A program made the position numbers and the translations under genes. Of a stretch of 64,000 nucleotides of DNA, positions 62,569 through 64,000 are shown one piece after another (positions within the stretch are counted from its first letter, which is position 1; each line of letters starts with the position of its first letter). The stretch lies in the NCBI GenBank assembly GCA_018828145.1, contig JAHJWO010000040.1, positions 1 to 64,000 on the forward strand. Direction: 5' to 3'. The notes beneath the pieces were generated by a model. That model searched no databases, was not told where the DNA came from, and saw only the letters and a list, made by a program, of their open reading frames with translations. The DNA is from Alphaproteobacteria bacterium (lineage in GTDB: Bacteria > Pseudomonadota > Alphaproteobacteria > Rhizobiales > Devosiaceae).

Positions 62569-63437
62569 TGCACCGCGGTCTTGCGTGCCGCCGCATCGGG
62601 CGGTCCGGCCTTGTCGCGCGTCTCTTCCCATTCGGGATGGGTGAAATAATACATCGCCCCGTGCTCGCCCACGACCACCACGTCGGCATGCCGCGCAAAC
62701 CGCCGGTCCATCGGGTTGGCTCCCGGCTGGTCGGCAATCAACCCCTGCCGCGTCCAGTTCACCGCATCATCCGAGCGATAGACGCCCTGGCCGCGCCACT
62801 CGTCGACGATCAACCAGTGCCAGCCGCCCAGCACGAACACATTGGGCCCCTCATGCGGCGGCCCGTCCGGCGAGCCGGGCAGCACCAGACCCTCCTGCCG
62901 CCAGTCGAACAGGTCCGTGCTGACCGCACTCCAGGTGCTAGAGCCAGCATCCTCGTCCTTGTACCACATGCGCCACAGCCCATCGGGACACTTGAGCACG
63001 CAGGCATCGATCACCCGCGGCCCGTTGAGGCTCAGGGGCCCAATGCGCGTCCAGGTCTCGAGATCGGGGCTGGTGAAATGCGTGATCGTCCGCGGCACGC
63101 CCGGCCAGTTGTCCGGCACGCCCGGAATATAGCTCAGCCACATGTGATACTGCCCCTCGGCCCAGATCACCTCCGGCGCCCAGTGCGTATTGCGCTGCCC
63201 GACATCCCTGGGGTCATCCAGCCCCGCCACCGTGCCGCGATAGGTCCAGCTCGCCCCGTCATCCGTACTCACCGCGATCCCGATCGGCGAGCCATGGATC
63301 CAGGTGAAATTCGGCCCCTCCGCCGCCGGCTGCCGGTTGGTGTAGAACATCCACCATTCGTTCGTGCCCTGCTTGCGGATGACGGTCGGATCCGCCGCCC
63401 CATCGGCAATCGGATCGCGATAGATCGGAGCACTCAT
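62487..63437 (-). CDS. Glycoside hydrolase, GH43/GH130-like beta-propeller
   Basis: A 316-residue protein predicted as a five-bladed propeller. [20 protein letters not shown], then WWMFYTNRQ, WAPEVIWAEGQYHMWLSY, RVIDACVLKCPDGLWRMWYKDED are repeated blade strands with Asp/Glu residues at the expected catalytic places. There is no signal peptide, so it acts in the cytoplasm, probably on an imported oligosaccharide. It starts inside the stop of an ABC ATPase gene (ATGA), linking it to a sugar or oligosaccharide transporter. The exact glycan cannot be told. Confidence 0.82.
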   Translation of the reverse strand: MSAPIYRDPIADGAADPTVIRKQGTNEWWMFYTNRQPAAEGPNFTWIHGSPIGIAVSTDDGASWTYRGTVAGLDDPRDVGQRNTHWAPEVIWAEGQYHMWLSYIPGVPDNWPGVPRTITHFTSPDLETWTRIGPLSLNGPRVIDACVLKCPDGLWRMWYKDEDAGSSTWSAVSTDLFDWRQEGLVLPGSPDGPPHEGPNVFVLGGWHWLIVDEWRGQGVYRSDDAVNWTRQGLIADQPGANPMDRRFARHADVVVVGEHGAMYYFTHPEWEETRDKAGPPDAAARKTAVHQGRLTVVDGVLVFERDVPAGMALLRE

Positions 63438-64000
63438 CAGCCGTAGACCCTCACCATCCGCCCATCGGCCCGATCCACCAGCCGGCCCGGCCGTCCCACC
63501 AGCTCACCCGCGAGCGTGACCATGCCAGGATCGGTCGCCAGCTTGCCGTCGCCGGCATCCTCGGTGCTCAGCACGCTCGCCTTGAGCAGCCGCGAATAGG
63601 GATGCTCGGGATTGTCCAGCACCGTGCGCGCATCGCCCATTTCGACGATCCGCCCGCGCTGCATGATGATCAGCCGGTTGGAAATGTAATAGGCTGTCGC
63701 CAGGTCATGCGTGATGTAGATGACCGAAACGCCCAGGTCGTCGCGCAGGCTCTTGAGCAGGTTGACGATGCTCATCCGCAGCGACGCATCCACCATCGAT
63801 ACAGGCTCGTCTGCCACCAGCAGCGGCGGATTGGGGATCAGCGCCCGCGCGATAGCCGCGCGCTGTAATTGCCCGCCGCTCATTTCGTGCGGATAGCGGC
63901 CCTTCACTTCGGCCAGGCTCAGCCCCACCTTCTGCAGCGACCCGTCCATGGCGCCATCGAGGTCGTCCCGCTGGCTGAGCTTGAGGAACCGCCTGGCCGT
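63437..64000 (-). CDS. ABC transporter ATPase, OppF/oligosaccharide type, truncated by the window edge
   Basis: Only the C-terminal part is seen: at least 187 residues, with the open frame continuing past 64000 (the codons before the ATG at 63949 stay in frame: [16 protein letters not shown]). [34 protein letters not shown] and [13 protein letters not shown] are the signature, Walker B and H-loop; the Walker A is off-window. The C terminus is TOBE-like/Opp type ([13 protein letters not shown]). It is co-translated with the propeller hydrolase, so it probably powers uptake of the sugar that enzyme cleaves. Confidence 0.88.
   Translation of the reverse strand, partial: TARRFLKLSQRDDLDGAMDGSLQKVGLSLAEVKGRYPHEMSGGQLQRAAIARALIPNPPLLVADEPVSMVDASLRMSIVNLLKSLRDDLGVSVIYITHDLATAYYISNRLIIMQRGRIVEMGDARTVLDNPEHPYSRLLKASVLSTEDAGDGKLATDPGMVTLAGELVGRPGRLVDRADGRMVRVYG

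Overview
The window is a GC-rich chromosomal segment, densely packed with genes. It most resembles the Hyphomicrobiales (Alphaproteobacteria), probably Devosia or a relative. That placement is my inference from gene content: a class II DAHP synthase, an HWE-family histidine kinase, the 1,554-residue NAD-glutamate dehydrogenase, DUF2865 and DUF6894 proteins, many oligopeptide-type ABC operons, and abundant short palindromic intergenic repeats. I see no phage, plasmid, transposase, CRISPR or known defence genes, and no tRNA or rRNA.

Layout. 1-478 is non-coding with palindromic repeats. 479-10834 holds aromatic biosynthesis (class II DAHP synthase), an HWE kinase with a convergent lone receiver, an outer-membrane protein, nadE-gltX, a DUF2865 protein and an FAH-family hydrolase. 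10957-15740 holds a cytochrome c', cysS (preceded by a probable Cys-codon leader peptide), two overlapping GFA genes and cimA. 15791-21294 holds a LysM envelope protein with a probable CTG start, an ArsR-Atm1 exporter pair, and a Clp-N/HTH operon that shares twin operators with an acetyltransferase. 21385-26578 is a PadR-regulated RND efflux operon. 26707-35633 is mostly minus-strand central metabolism: cysQ, nadC, an AGE-type isomerase, fbp and NAD-GDH. 35942-41062 holds a separated sulfate-binding protein and sulfate ATPase, with FeSOD, an Fe-S-type regulator and a group III truncated haemoglobin between them. 41151-49334 is a TPR-GGDEF protein, a GAF protein and a complete oppBCDFA operon. 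49525-53646 is an Lrp-type regulator divergent from bifunctional putA. 53656-61812 is a second GAF protein, a second opp system split into two divergent units with an XRE-cupin regulator, and an M24 peptidase. 61903-64000 is a GNAT gene, a GH43-like protein and a truncated ABC ATPase that continues past the right edge.

How the genes work together. Two peptide or amino-acid uptake systems, proline catabolism, a peptidase and NAD-GDH suggest a life on amino acids and peptides, with fbp for gluconeogenesis. CysQ, sulfate uptake genes and cysS form a scattered sulfur and cysteine theme. SOD, haemoglobin, the Fe-S regulator, cytochrome c' and Atm1 suggest handling of oxidative or nitrosative stress and of thiols or metals.

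The observations most worth checking are: (1) a 15-codon leader peptide with two Cys codons before cysS, apparently leaderless; (2) palindromic repeats carried in frame inside putA and across the oppD/oppF junction, and supplying the 3' end of a GNAT gene; (3) the Clp-N/HTH operon whose leaderless promoter is built from two identical operators; and (4) the Fe-S regulator, FeSOD and haemoglobin module.
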